From positions 868,001 through 932,000 of the forward strand of contig CBDAQK010000006.1 of the NCBI GenBank assembly GCA_965199005.1: DNA of 64,000 nucleotides. Reading direction: 5' to 3'. Below the pieces are notes generated by a model. It saw only the letters and a program-made list of their open reading frames with translations, had not been told where the DNA came from and searched no databases. The position numbers and the translations under genes were made by a program. Positions 42,352 to 51,671 of this stretch are shown piece by piece. This DNA is from LMUY01 sp965199005. Lineage in GTDB: Bacteria > Pseudomonadota > Alphaproteobacteria > Acetobacterales > Acetobacteraceae. Numbering within the stretch: the stretch's first letter is position 1; each line of letters begins with the position of its first letter.

Positions 42352-43167
42352 TTGAAGCTCTCTCGCACCCTGCTGGCCGCTTTGCTGTTCGGCTACGCCT
42401 TCCTGTTCATTCCGGTCATCCTCCTGGTCCTGACCAGCTTCAACGAGTCCCGCCTCACCACCGTGCTCTCCGGCTTCTCGTGGCGCTGGTACGGCACGCT
42501 CTGGCATGACGATGCGCTGAAGTTCGCCGGGCTGCTGTCGCTGAAGGTCGCCGCCTTGTCCGCCACCGGCGCCACCATCCTGGGCACCGCCGCGGCCATC
42601 GTGCTGCAGCGCTTCGCCCGGGTGCGCGGCCGCGGGGTGCTGGATATGCTGATCGCCACCCGCCTCGTCCTACCGGACGTGCTGATCGGCCTGTCGCTGC
42701 TGCTGCTCTTCGTCGCCAGCGAGCATAGCCTGGGCTTCCCCTCGCAACGCGGCGCGGTGACGATTGCCGTGGCCCATGTCTCGTTCGCGCTCTCCTACGT
42801 CGCCGTGGTGGTGCGGGCCCGGCTGGAGGGCTCCGGCACGGATTTGGAGGAGGCGGCGATGGACCTCGGCTGCACGCCGGCCGGCGCCTTTTTCCGCATC
42901 ACCTTGCCCCTGCTGGCGCCGGCGTTGCTGTCCGGCTGGCTGCTCTCTTTCACCCTCAGCCTGGACGATCTGGTCGTGGCCAGCTTCGTCTCGGGACCCG
43001 GCGCCTCGACGCTGCCGATGGTGGTGTTCTCCTCCCTCAAGCTCGGCGCCACGCCGGAGCTGAATGCGCTGGCGACGGTGATCCTGATTCTCGTGTCCAC
43101 TGCGCTGATCGGCGCGTGGGTCCTCCAGCAGCGGGGCAGCCGCCAGGGCGCGCAGCGGGCGACCTAG
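42352..43167 (+). CDS. potI: Polyamine ABC transporter permease (PotI-like)
   Basis: 271 aa, six membrane segments, EAA loop DLEEAAMDLGCTPAGAF and LSLDDLVVASFVSGPG, which are PotI/PotC hallmarks. The only suitable start is TTG 42352, directly before MKLSRTLL-like residues; no clear ribosome-binding site precedes it. In normal pot operons this gene directly follows potH. Here 2.3 kb with acdR/acdS and a repeat lie between, so it may depend on a new promoter or read-through from acdS. Confidence 0.88.
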   Translation: MKLSRTLLAALLFGYAFLFIPVILLVLTSFNESRLTTVLSGFSWRWYGTLWHDDALKFAGLLSLKVAALSATGATILGTAAAIVLQRFARVRGRGVLDMLIATRLVLPDVLIGLSLLLLFVASEHSLGFPSQRGAVTIAVAHVSFALSYVAVVVRARLEGSGTDLEEAAMDLGCTPAGAFFRITLPLLAPALLSGWLLSFTLSLDDLVVASFVSGPGASTLPMVVFSSLKLGATPELNALATVILILVSTALIGAWVLQQRGSRQGAQRAT

Positions 43168-43263
43168 CGCCCCGGCAATGCAGGGCTCGGCTGCGCTGGC
43201 GTGCGGTTGCCGTGGGGCGCCCCTGGGCATAGGGTGCCCCCGCCTTTTTGTCCGGAATGAATC

Positions 43264-44466
43264 ATGGAACTTCTCGCCGAACGGCTCGGCCGCGTCAGCC
43301 CTAGCCAGACCATCGCCATCTCCAGCAAGGCCCGTGCGCTGCAGGCTGCGGGCCGCGATATCATCAGCCTGTCGGCTGGGGAGCCCGATTTCGATACGCC
43401 TGACAACGTCAAGCAGGCGGCGATCAAGGCCATCCAGGACGGCGACACCAAATACACCGACGTCGCCGGCACGCCGGCCTTGCGCAAGGCCGTCGCGGCC
43501 AAGTTCAAGCGCGATTCCGGCATCGACTATGCGCCGGAGGAGGTCATCGTCGGCACGGGTGGCAAGCAGATCATCTACAACGCGATGGTTGCCACGCTGA
43601 ACGCCGGGGACGAGGTGATCATCCCCAGCCCGTGCTGGGTCAGCTACCCCGACATCGTGTCGCTGGCTGACGGCACCCCCGTCATCGTGCCCTGCGGCCA
43701 GAATAACGGCTTCAAGCTGCGTCCGGAGGATTTGGAGGCAGCGATCACGCCGAAGACCAAATGGTTCATGCTGAACAGCCCCTGCAACCCGACCGGCGCC
43801 GCCTATAGTGCGGCCGAGCTGCGGGCGCTCTGCGACGTGCTGCTGCGCCACCCGGATGTATGGATTTTTACGGACGACATCTACGAAAAGCTGACCTACG
43901 GCGATTTCAAGTTCGCCACCATCGTCCAGGTGGAACCCAAGCTGCGCGACCGCACGGTGACCATGAATGGCTGCTCGAAGGCGTATGCGATGACCGGTTG
44001 GCGCATCGGCTTCGCCGGTGGCCCGGTGAAGCTGATCAAGGCGATGGATAAGCTGCAGTCGCAATCCACCTCCAACACCTCCAGCATCAGCCAGGCTGCC
44101 GCGGTGGAGGCGTTGAACGGCCCGCAGGACACCATTCCTAAGATGGTCGAGGTGTATCAAGGGCGGCGCGACCTGGTGGTCGAGATGCTGAACCAGGCGC
44201 CGGGCGTGACCTGCCACCGGCCGGAGGGAGCGTTCTACGTCTTCCCCTCCGTCCATGGCTGCATCGGCAAGACCACCAGCAAGGGCGTGAAGATCGTGGA
44301 CGACGAGGCCTTCGTCGTGGCCTTGCTGGACGAGCAGGGCGTGGCGGCGGTGCATGGCACGGCGTTCATGTATCCGGGCCATTTCCGCGTCAGCTATGCC
44401 ACAAGCACCGAGTTGCTGCGGGAAGCTTGCACCCGCATCCAAAACTTCTGCGAGTCGCTGAGTTAA
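43264..44466 (+). CDS. Pyridoxal-phosphate aminotransferase, aspartate aminotransferase-like (class I), copy 1
   Basis: 400 aa, type Ib aspartate aminotransferase pattern: LSAGEPDFDTPDNVKQAA, CNPTGAAYS, TDDIYEKLTYG, and the PLP lysine in NGCSKAYAMTGWRIGFAGG (SK-x5-GWRIG). It transfers amino groups between aspartate and 2-oxoglutarate or prephenate-type acceptors. A second copy follows at 44546, clearly a tandem paralog. Confidence 0.9.
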   Translation: MELLAERLGRVSPSQTIAISSKARALQAAGRDIISLSAGEPDFDTPDNVKQAAIKAIQDGDTKYTDVAGTPALRKAVAAKFKRDSGIDYAPEEVIVGTGGKQIIYNAMVATLNAGDEVIIPSPCWVSYPDIVSLADGTPVIVPCGQNNGFKLRPEDLEAAITPKTKWFMLNSPCNPTGAAYSAAELRALCDVLLRHPDVWIFTDDIYEKLTYGDFKFATIVQVEPKLRDRTVTMNGCSKAYAMTGWRIGFAGGPVKLIKAMDKLQSQSTSNTSSISQAAAVEALNGPQDTIPKMVEVYQGRRDLVVEMLNQAPGVTCHRPEGAFYVFPSVHGCIGKTTSKGVKIVDDEAFVVALLDEQGVAAVHGTAFMYPGHFRVSYATSTELLREACTRIQNFCESLS

Positions 44467-44499
44467 ACAAGGATCTCAAAGGCGAGCCTTCGATGAGGT

Positions 44500-44518
44500 C
44501 CAGGGACAAAGCCCCTGG
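44500..44518 (+). repeat. Small hairpin between the two aminotransferase genes
   Basis: CCAGGG and CCCTGG (one spare C) enclose ACAAAG. There is no T-run, so it is a weak candidate for attenuation or mRNA processing. Confidence 0.35.
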
Positions 44519-44545
44519 CCTTCCTTGCACCTGATGGAGCCCAAA

Positions 44546-45748
44546 ATGCCCGCCCTAGCCGCCCGTCTCGCCCGTGTGCCCGTCGCCGCCACCATGGCGA
44601 TGACGGCGAGGGCCCGTGCCATGCGCGCGGCGGGGACGCCCGTCATCTCGTTGACGATCGGTGAGCCGGACTTCGCCAGCCCGCCCCATGCCATCGAGGC
44701 CGCCCACCAGGCCGCCTTGGAGGGGAAGACCAAATATACCCCGCAGGACGGCATCCCAGCGCTGAAGGAGGCGATCCAGCGGAAATTCAAGCGGGACGCC
44801 GGGTTGGAGTTCGCTCTCGATGAGATCACCGTCGGCGCGGGCGGCAAGCAGGTGATCTTCAACGCGCTCATGGCCACGGTCGATGATGGCGACGAGGTGG
44901 TGATCCCCGCGCCGTATTGGGGCGCTTACCCCCTGATGACGAAGCTCGTCGGGGGGGTGCCGGTGGCGGTCAACTGCCCCGAGAATAACGGCTTCAAGCT
45001 GCGGCCAGAAGACCTCGATGCCGCCATTACCTCGCGCACGAAGTGGCTGATGCTGAACTTCCCCAACAACCCGACCGGCGCCGCCTGTTCAGCGGCCGAG
45101 ATGGCCGCCCTGGGGGAGGTGATGCTCCGGCATCCGCATGTCTGGATCATGTGCGACGACATGTACGAGCATCTGGTGTTCGACGGCTTCCAGCACGCCA
45201 CCATGGCGGCCGTGCAGCCGGCCTTGCGCGACCGCACCCTCACGCTCAGCGGCGTGTCGAAGACCTATGCGATGACCGGTTGGCGCGTGGGCTTCGCTGC
45301 CGGGCCGAAGGAGCTGGTGAAGGCTATGGTGTCGATGCAGGGCCATACGACGGCAGGGTCGTCCGGCATCACCCAGGCCGCCGCCGCTGCCGCTTTGGAT
45401 GGTCCGCAGGAGAGCGTCGCCATCCAGGCCGACGCCTACCGCCGCCGCCGCGACCTGGTGGTGGACGCCTTGAACCAAGCCCTGGGAATGCGGTGCCACC
45501 GGCCAGAGGGCGCGTTCTATGTCTATCCCAACGTTGCCGGCTGCATCGGGAAGACCACGCCGGCCGGAACCAAGCTCGAAACCGACTACGATTTTTCTCT
45601 GGCATTGCTGGAGGAGAAGCACGTGGCCCTGGTGCATGGCGCGGCCTTTGGCATGAGCCCCTATTTGCGTATCAGCTACGCGACCGACGAGGCCTCGCTG
45701 GTCGACGCATGCAGCCGTATCCAGGCGTTCTGCGCCTCGCTGAGGTGA
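44546..45748 (+). CDS. Pyridoxal-phosphate aminotransferase, aspartate aminotransferase-like (class I), copy 2
   Basis: 400 aa, same layout as the upstream gene: LTIGEPDFASPPHAIEA, FPNNPTGAACS, CDDMYEHLVF and the PLP lysine in SGVSKTYAMTGWRVGFAAG. ATG 44546 has GGAG six bases upstream; ATG 44534 and TTG 44525 are less likely. Differences in the substrate loop (SNT versus AGS region) suggest the copies differ in specificity. Its stop overlaps the start of the double-GNAT gene (GTGA). Confidence 0.88.
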   Translation: MPALAARLARVPVAATMAMTARARAMRAAGTPVISLTIGEPDFASPPHAIEAAHQAALEGKTKYTPQDGIPALKEAIQRKFKRDAGLEFALDEITVGAGGKQVIFNALMATVDDGDEVVIPAPYWGAYPLMTKLVGGVPVAVNCPENNGFKLRPEDLDAAITSRTKWLMLNFPNNPTGAACSAAEMAALGEVMLRHPHVWIMCDDMYEHLVFDGFQHATMAAVQPALRDRTLTLSGVSKTYAMTGWRVGFAAGPKELVKAMVSMQGHTTAGSSGITQAAAAAALDGPQESVAIQADAYRRRRDLVVDALNQALGMRCHRPEGAFYVYPNVAGCIGKTTPAGTKLETDYDFSLALLEEKHVALVHGAAFGMSPYLRISYATDEASLVDACSRIQAFCASLR

Positions 45749-46719
45749 TCACCGTCCGCCAGGGGCGGGATGACGACGGGCTCGGCTTCGCCCGCCTGAT
45801 CGGCAGTTGCTGGAAGGAATACTCCGGCATCGTCCACGACGTATCCCTCGAGATACCGGACATCCTGACCTTGGCCACCAGCATAGCAGCCCGCCAGGGC
45901 ATGCTATGGACCGCCGAGCAGGACGGGCATATCGTAGGGATGATCTCCACCTACCCGGCGGATGAGGCCTGGTATCTCTCTCGTGTCTATCTCGACCCTG
46001 GCCAGCGTGGCACGGGCCTCGCGCAGCGCCTGCTGCGCCTGGCAGAGGACCAGGCGCGGGGCAGAGGCGCACACCGGATGATGTTGTGGTCGGACATCCA
46101 GTTCACCCGCGCCCATGCCTTCTATGAGAAGCACGGGTACGTCCGGCGCGGCGGGCTGCGCGCGTTGGCGAACGTGCCGGATGTGATCGAAGCGGGATAT
46201 GCCAAGCCGCTCACCGGGCTAGTGGTCGAGGAATTGGACATCGCCGCGGCCGAAAGTGCCGAGCGCACACTGGCCCGGCTCCTGCAGGATTGCACGCAGG
46301 GCAGTGCGTCCACCGGGTTCATCCCGCCGCTCGGCCGCGAGAAGGCGTGGGACTACTGGCGGGGCGTCACCCAGGCGGTGGGGCGGGGTCGTGTCCGGCT
46401 GCTTGCCGCCTGGTTGGAGGGCGATTTGGCGGGCACGCTCCAACTCGGCCTGGACCTGCCGGAGGATCAATCTCACCGCGCCGATCTTCGCCAGGTGCTG
46501 GTTGCCCCCGGTCACCGCCAGCGCGGCGTGGCCAGTGCCCTCCTGCAATCGGCCGAGACAACCGCCCGCGGGGCCGGGCTGCGTCTGCTGGTGCTGGAGG
46601 CCTGTCCCGGCCCGGCGGCGCACCGGCTGGCCCGCTCGCTTGGCTGGCGGGAGGCCGGATCGGTTCCGAGCCAACTCAAGGGCGGGCACGACGTTGCCCG
46701 GTTCTATAAGCCGCTCTGA
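45745..46719 (+). CDS. Tandem GNAT-domain acetyltransferase
   Basis: 324 aa from GTG 45745, overlapping the aminotransferase stop (GTGA). It has two GNAT units: the first with VYLDPGQRGTGLAQRLL (about residues 91-107) and HAFYEKHGYVRRGG; the second with VLVAPGHRQRGVASALL (about 250-266) and HRLARSLGWREAG. Coupling to the aminotransferase suggests it acts on an amino acid or related amine; this is inference. The frame is open far upstream only as a shadow of the aminotransferase. Confidence 0.82.
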   Translation: MITVRQGRDDDGLGFARLIGSCWKEYSGIVHDVSLEIPDILTLATSIAARQGMLWTAEQDGHIVGMISTYPADEAWYLSRVYLDPGQRGTGLAQRLLRLAEDQARGRGAHRMMLWSDIQFTRAHAFYEKHGYVRRGGLRALANVPDVIEAGYAKPLTGLVVEELDIAAAESAERTLARLLQDCTQGSASTGFIPPLGREKAWDYWRGVTQAVGRGRVRLLAAWLEGDLAGTLQLGLDLPEDQSHRADLRQVLVAPGHRQRGVASALLQSAETTARGAGLRLLVLEACPGPAAHRLARSLGWREAGSVPSQLKGGHDVARFYKPL

Positions 46720-46731
46720 CGTGCCGCCACG

Positions 46732-47313
46732 TTAGACCTCTTCGACCGCCCGCGCGGCGGCGTCGATCGCGTCGGCAATGCTGCGGATTTGTTCGGGCGT
46801 CGCATCCTGGCCCTTCAGCCGCAGCCGCACCGCAACGTTCAAATTCTCCAGCGCGCGGATCACCGGGGAAGGAGGGCCACGACGCGCTGCCCGCCCGGCA
46901 TCCAGCCGTGCCAGCACCGCGTTCACCGCTGCCCGGTTTGCCTCCAGGAAGGCCAGGCCGTCGGGCGCGATGGTGTACAGCTTGCGCCCGGCCCGCTCCT
47001 CGCTGACGACGGCGTGGCCCATCTCTTCCAGCAGGGTGAGGGTGGGGTAGACGACGCCCGGGCTGGGGCTGTAGCCACCGCCGACCCGGTCCTCGAGCGC
47101 TTTGATGATGTCGTAGCCATAGCGCGGCTTTTCCGCGAGCAGGGCGACGATGACGAGGCGCAGGTCGCCGTGTTCGAAGAGACGGCTCTCGCGGTTACGA
47201 CCACCGCCGCGTTCGCCGGCCATGCCTTCGCCGTGACGGTGGCGGCCAAACCCGTCATGCGCATGGCGCCCGTCGTGGCGGTGGCCCATCTGGTGGATCA
47301 TTCGAAAGTGCAT
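46732..47313 (-). CDS. PadR-family transcriptional regulator with His-rich N-terminus
   Basis: 193 aa from ATG 47313. The first ~35 residues are unusually rich in His (HQMGHRHDGRHAHDGFGRHRH), a possible metal-binding tail. The PadR winged helix follows: LRLVIVALLAEKPRYGYDII (split: LRLVIVALL and KPRYGYDII), SPGVVYPTLTLLEEMG and GRKLYTIAPDG. A helical dimerisation domain closes it. The upstream inverted repeat at 47331-47371 is a likely autoregulatory site. No obvious target gene lies beside it. Confidence 0.85.
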   Translation of the reverse strand: MHFRMIHQMGHRHDGRHAHDGFGRHRHGEGMAGERGGGRNRESRLFEHGDLRLVIVALLAEKPRYGYDIIKALEDRVGGGYSPSPGVVYPTLTLLEEMGHAVVSEERAGRKLYTIAPDGLAFLEANRAAVNAVLARLDAGRAARRGPPSPVIRALENLNVAVRLRLKGQDATPEQIRSIADAIDAAARAVEEV

Positions 47314-47330
47314 CTGTAAACTCCAAAGTG

Positions 47331-47371
47331 TATCGCGACATATCTTATAGCACACAAGACATATCTCGATA
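47331..47371. promoter_or_regulatory. Candidate PadR operator
   Basis: TATCGCGACATATC (47331-47344) and GACATATCTCGATA (47358-47371) form an imperfect inverted repeat (11 of 14 positions) just upstream of the regulator start. AT-rich dyads of this kind are usual PadR sites. Confidence 0.6.
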
Positions 47372-47557
47372 TGACCCAAAGTCAAGGGGAAAGTCAAATG
47401 TTTCGACGCTCGCAGCCCATACGATGATTTGGGGGCGCGGTCTTAGGAGCTGCCTATCCGTCCGACTTGATGACGTTGCCGTGAACAATGCAGGCGCTTC
47501 GCAAGGAGCCAAGAGTAGGCTAACGCTTCTCTGTTGTCTCGAAAGTGTTAATGGCGG

Positions 47558-49120
47558 ATGCCAAAGATCTTGTTCGATCACCTGCAGAAGACAGGCGGTA
47601 CGGCGTTAACTGACTTTTTACGGCAGAATATCGGTGAACATCGCGTTTCGCCGATTATTCAGCATGAGGGCATTCGTTTTGCGGCGGGCTTGCTTGACCA
47701 GTTTGACGTCGTGGCGGGTCATTTTCATTTGTCACCAGCGTACAAGCCGGAACCGGGCGTCTATTACTTAACACTTTTAAGAGACCCGGTCGAACGGTTC
47801 CTGTCCCACTACTCCTATGTCCGTGAGCAGCCTGACGCGACGGAGAGCTTTGCCGCACTCGCGCGGCGCAGCAAGGACCTTCTATCGCTACTCCTTTCGG
47901 GGGATGAAAACGTCCTTCTGGCCGTCAAAGACTTCTACATAAGGCATTTTGCTGCATTATTTTACGAAGAAGATAAAGTACGTGCTGTACTTGCTGATGA
48001 CCGCTTTAAGGGAAGAAGCCTGTTCCCCCTGACCGTCTCGCGCTACCATTTGATTGGGATCTCGGAAGATATGGATGGTGTGGCTCAAATCATGAGCCAT
48101 TTGATAGGATTTCCCCACCAGACCGTCGAGCGAGTTCGGGTCACCAAGGATCGTTTGCGCGTGGCTGACCTGGATAAACGCACTTTGAAGATACTCCACG
48201 ATTTGACGGCACGTGACCGCGAATTCTATGCGACAGCCAAAGCAAACTTCGCGGTTGTGGTAAAGGCTTTCGGACACGAATCGCCGCATCACAGGATAAG
48301 CCTCGCTGACATTCGAACACCATCGACTGCGCCAGTAAGCGACACCCCGGCAATTTTGGCAGCGGAGTTGTTCTGCCCCAAGAGCGACCATAATGACCGC
48401 GCCATATCGGGCGAGCCGTGCCTACTATCGTTTGCGCTGCGCGGCGACCAGGTATCACCCGACGAGCCGATCGCCCTGCGGATCACAAATACCCTCCACC
48501 AGCTTGTCTTTCGCGACACCCGGCAGCTGCACCAAAATACCGAAGCAGTGTCTGAATCCTTCGAGATCGCGTGGAGTTTTGTCTGTTTGCTAGGTCCCGG
48601 AGATTACATTTGTGCGCTTGCCTTGGGGACGCAATGGATTGAGAATGCCTACCGGTTTGGTGTCGATCAAAGGCAGGGAAGCGCCTGGGCTGGTTTGGTC
48701 AATATGCAGCTCGAAAGCATCTTGATCGCAGCTCCGCCGGATCCCGACAAACTTACGGGCCAGCTCACCGCCTCTCATCATGCCCTCGATGCGAGTAACG
48801 ACGAGACGCTCGAGATTTCGGTAGAGATAGGTAACACTGGCACGACGAGCTGGGAGCCAAACGGTATTTACCGCGTCGTCATATCCTACAGGATTTTGAC
48901 TGCCTCCGGAGAAACTGTTGTCACTGACGGCTTGCGAACGGTTCTCCCGGAAGGCTTGGCCCCAAACGAAACGCGTTCTGTCACGATGCGCCTTCGGGCA
49001 CCGGGCCAAGCAGGGCACTACTTGGTCACGCCAAGCTTTGTTTGTGAAAGAATTGCCTGGTTTGGAGGGTCAGACCCGATCCGGCTTTCAGTTGGCGAAC
49101 TGCCTCAATCTCACCCTTGA
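47558..49120 (+). CDS. Sulfotransferase-family protein fused to Wzt-C-like and Ig-like domains
   Basis: 520 aa. Residues ~1-250 match bacterial sulfotransferases: ILFDHLQKTGGTALTDFL (5'-phosphosulfate loop) and LLRDPVERFLSHYSYV (3'-phosphate motif). Residues ~285-400 (PCLLSFALRGDQVSPDEPIAL, split: PCLLSFALRG and SPDEPIALRITN) resemble the carbohydrate-binding C-terminus of Wzt transporters. Residues ~410-515 look like an Ig-like domain of the NBR1/CARDB kind (GNTGTTSWEPNGIY). GC is visibly lower than around it, suggesting recent acquisition. A sulfated surface glycan is a plausible target. Confidence 0.7.
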   Translation: MPKILFDHLQKTGGTALTDFLRQNIGEHRVSPIIQHEGIRFAAGLLDQFDVVAGHFHLSPAYKPEPGVYYLTLLRDPVERFLSHYSYVREQPDATESFAALARRSKDLLSLLLSGDENVLLAVKDFYIRHFAALFYEEDKVRAVLADDRFKGRSLFPLTVSRYHLIGISEDMDGVAQIMSHLIGFPHQTVERVRVTKDRLRVADLDKRTLKILHDLTARDREFYATAKANFAVVVKAFGHESPHHRISLADIRTPSTAPVSDTPAILAAELFCPKSDHNDRAISGEPCLLSFALRGDQVSPDEPIALRITNTLHQLVFRDTRQLHQNTEAVSESFEIAWSFVCLLGPGDYICALALGTQWIENAYRFGVDQRQGSAWAGLVNMQLESILIAAPPDPDKLTGQLTASHHALDASNDETLEISVEIGNTGTTSWEPNGIYRVVISYRILTASGETVVTDGLRTVLPEGLAPNETRSVTMRLRAPGQAGHYLVTPSFVCERIAWFGGSDPIRLSVGELPQSHP

Positions 49121-49154
49121 TCCGGCAGCGCGCTGCTCCGTCCCCGCAGGAAGG

Positions 49155-50045
49155 TCAAGCTCCCCCGGGTGGGTGCGTTGCAATCCAGTGCCGGGCTATG
49201 TCGACCCGGCGGCACAACCAAATCTCCGGCCGTTCCTGCACCCAGTCCAAAAACCGCTCCAGCGCCACCGCCCGCCCGGGATGCCCTGCTAGCCGCATGT
49301 GCAGCCCAACCGACATCATGGCACCCCGGTTCTCCCGCAGCAACAAATCGGCAGTATCGCGCAAATACTCGAAGAAATCCCCGCCCCGAGCGAATGTCCC
49401 GCGGATGAAGCGCGCGTCGTTGTTCACCAGCGTATAGGGCACCACCAATTGCGGCGTCTCGCCGACCTGGCGCCAATAGGGCAACTCGTCGTTATAGGCG
49501 TCGGAATCATACAGAAACCCGCCATGTTCCACCAACAACCGGCGGGTATTCAAGCTTGGCCCATACCGGCAATACCAGCCCGCCGGCGCCTCGCCAAATA
49601 GTTGCTGCAGCGTGGTCACGGCCTGCGCAATTTCCCTGCGCTCCTGCTCTTCCGACATCGCCTGGTGCTCCACCCAGCGATTGCCGTGGCAGCAGACATC
49701 CAGCCCCATCTCCTTGATCGCATCCACCACCGCCGGATTACGCTCCAGCGCCACGGCGCAGCCGAACACCGTTGCAGCCGCCTTGCGCGCCTGTAGGATG
49801 CGCAACAGTCGCCACACCCCCACGCGGCTGCCATATTCGAACATGCTCTCCGCTGCCAAGTCGCGCGCCGCCCCGCCGCGCCCGCCATCCGTCAACCCGG
49901 CCTCGGTCACGCCGTCGCCGTCGGGGAAGGAAGGCTCGCTGCCCTCCTCGTAATTCAGCACGATATTGATTGCGAGGCGTGCGCTGCCGGGCCACCGTGG
50001 GTCTGGTGGGATGGGGCCGTAGCCAATGAAGTCGCGGTCGGTCAC
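49155..50045 (-). CDS. Polysaccharide deacetylase-fold hydrolase, PuuE allantoinase-like
   Basis: 296 aa. The NodB-type fold is visible in LAINIVLNYEEGSEPSF, MFEYGSRVGVWRLLRIL, ATVFGCAVALERNP, VCCHGNRWVEH and LHMRLAGHPGRAVALERFL, the pattern of PuuE-type cofactor-independent allantoinases and related N-deacetylases. GTG 50045 has GAGGTG upstream; ATG 50072 is an alternative. No ureide-pathway genes are near, so the substrate is unproven. Confidence 0.78.
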   Translation of the reverse strand: MTDRDFIGYGPIPPDPRWPGSARLAINIVLNYEEGSEPSFPDGDGVTEAGLTDGGRGGAARDLAAESMFEYGSRVGVWRLLRILQARKAAATVFGCAVALERNPAVVDAIKEMGLDVCCHGNRWVEHQAMSEEQERREIAQAVTTLQQLFGEAPAGWYCRYGPSLNTRRLLVEHGGFLYDSDAYNDELPYWRQVGETPQLVVPYTLVNNDARFIRGTFARGGDFFEYLRDTADLLLRENRGAMMSVGLHMRLAGHPGRAVALERFLDWVQERPEIWLCRRVDIARHWIATHPPGGA

Positions 50046-50084
50046 GGGGTCACCTCGTCGAGCATGGCGCACACGCGCGGGCGC

Positions 50085-51671
50085 TTAGCGGTGCATGTTC
50101 CAAAGCAAGGGGAAGCTAAACGGGATGACGTCCTTGATGTCCGAACGATAGGCTTCCGGCCCGGAGAATTGCCCTGCCAGCACATAGTTGACGTTGTCGT
50201 GGAACATCTCCTGGATTTTGTCGGACAGCGCCTTCTGCTTCACCAGGTCGGTCGCCCCCGCATAGTCCTTCAACACTTGGGTCAAGGGTGGATAGCAGAA
50301 CCAGCCCGGATTCCCGTCCAGGCAATTGGCCGACACCATGAAATCTTCCAGCGGGTTCGTTAAGTCGATCCCGTTCAGGATCAGCGGCACGACGCTCCAG
50401 CCATTCTGGGCGGCTGGCGCCTTGGTCAGCCGCCGTTGCGCCACCGTCGCGTAGTCGGAGGTCTTCAGGTCCACGTTGAATCCGGCCTGCTTCAACTCGT
50501 CGGCAATTACCAACCCGATCGGGTTCAGCACCGCCGAACTCGCCGCATGCAGCAACACCACGGGCTCACCCTTATAGCCAGCCTGCTTCAGCAACGCCTT
50601 GGCCGCCTCCGGCCCCGTGTCCTTGGCAAAGCCGGTGCCGGCGTCCGACGTGCCGGGCGCGTTGCACATGTAGATCGAATAGCAATGCTGCACGTACATG
50701 TCCGGCGGCAGGCCAAGCCCGGCCATCACGTCAGGCTGACTGATCGCTGCGCGCAGCGCCCGCCGCACGAGAACGTTGTCGAAAGGCGGCTGCAGATGGT
50801 TGATGTTCACGATCGCCATGATCTGCTGAACACCGCTCTGGGTGGCGACGGTGACCGCCGGGTTCTTGCGCAACGGCTCGATGAAGTCGAAGGGCACGAT
50901 CTCCAGCAGGTCCAACTCGCCCTTTTGCAGCGCGGCGACGCGCGTCGCTTGGTCCGGCACGCTCAGCAGTTCGACGCGGTCGAAATTCACCACCTTACCG
51001 CCCGACAAGGCGTCGGCAGGCTCCTTGCGCGGCACGTAATTCGGGTTGCGGACGAACACCGCCTTGTTTCCCGGCTGCCACTCCTTTTGCAGGAACAGGA
51101 ACGGGCCGGAGCCGACGACCTCCGGCACCGCCGTGCCGGCATCGTGCCGGGCGAGGCGGGCTGGCATGATGACGGGGATTTGGTGCCCGGGCTTGCCCAA
51201 CGCGTCGATCACGAAGGCGAAGGGGCGCTTGAGGTTCAGTTCGAAAGTCTTGTCCCCCGTCGCGGTAAAGCTCTCGGTCGCGTCCATCAACTGCGCGCCA
51301 AAACCCTCACGCTTCGCCCAGCGTTGGATCGAGGCGACGCAGTCCTCGGCGGTCACGGGGGTGCCGTCGCTGAACTTGAGCCCGTCGCGCAGCAGGAATT
51401 TGTAGGTCATGCCGTCGGGGCTGACGTCCCATTTCTCCAGCATTTGCGGGTGGTAGACTCCCTTGCTGTCCACGCCCACCAACTCGTCGAACACCATGTA
51501 GGCGAACACCCGGGTCGCGTTGATCGTCGTGATGATGGGGTCGAGTACCTGCAGCTCGGTATTCAGCGACACCCGCAACACCCGCTCCTGGGCGCGGCTG
51601 GCGTCCATCGACCCGGCCAGCAGCAGGAGCGAAACCGCGGAGAGGCGGGTCAGGCGGGCAAGTTGCATCAT
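50085..51671 (-). CDS. Peptide/nickel-type ABC transporter binding protein (SBP_bac_5)
   Basis: 528 aa. The signal peptide ends in SRA near residue 27. The mature part begins RVLRVSLNTELQVLDPI and has the family blocks WDVSPDGMTYKFLLRDGLKF (split: WDVSPDGMTYKF, LLRDGLKFSDGTPV), VRRALRAAISQPDV and GSGPFLFLQKEW-like segment. No permease or ATPase is adjacent on its strand; it may feed the dpp-type permeases at 55362-57544. It lies 39 bases downstream of nothing on its strand but the deacetylase that follows it. Confidence 0.85.
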   Translation of the reverse strand: MMQLARLTRLSAVSLLLLAGSMDASRAQERVLRVSLNTELQVLDPIITTINATRVFAYMVFDELVGVDSKGVYHPQMLEKWDVSPDGMTYKFLLRDGLKFSDGTPVTAEDCVASIQRWAKREGFGAQLMDATESFTATGDKTFELNLKRPFAFVIDALGKPGHQIPVIMPARLARHDAGTAVPEVVGSGPFLFLQKEWQPGNKAVFVRNPNYVPRKEPADALSGGKVVNFDRVELLSVPDQATRVAALQKGELDLLEIVPFDFIEPLRKNPAVTVATQSGVQQIMAIVNINHLQPPFDNVLVRRALRAAISQPDVMAGLGLPPDMYVQHCYSIYMCNAPGTSDAGTGFAKDTGPEAAKALLKQAGYKGEPVVLLHAASSAVLNPIGLVIADELKQAGFNVDLKTSDYATVAQRRLTKAPAAQNGWSVVPLILNGIDLTNPLEDFMVSANCLDGNPGWFCYPPLTQVLKDYAGATDLVKQKALSDKIQEMFHDNVNYVLAGQFSGPEAYRSDIKDVIPFSFPLLWNMHR

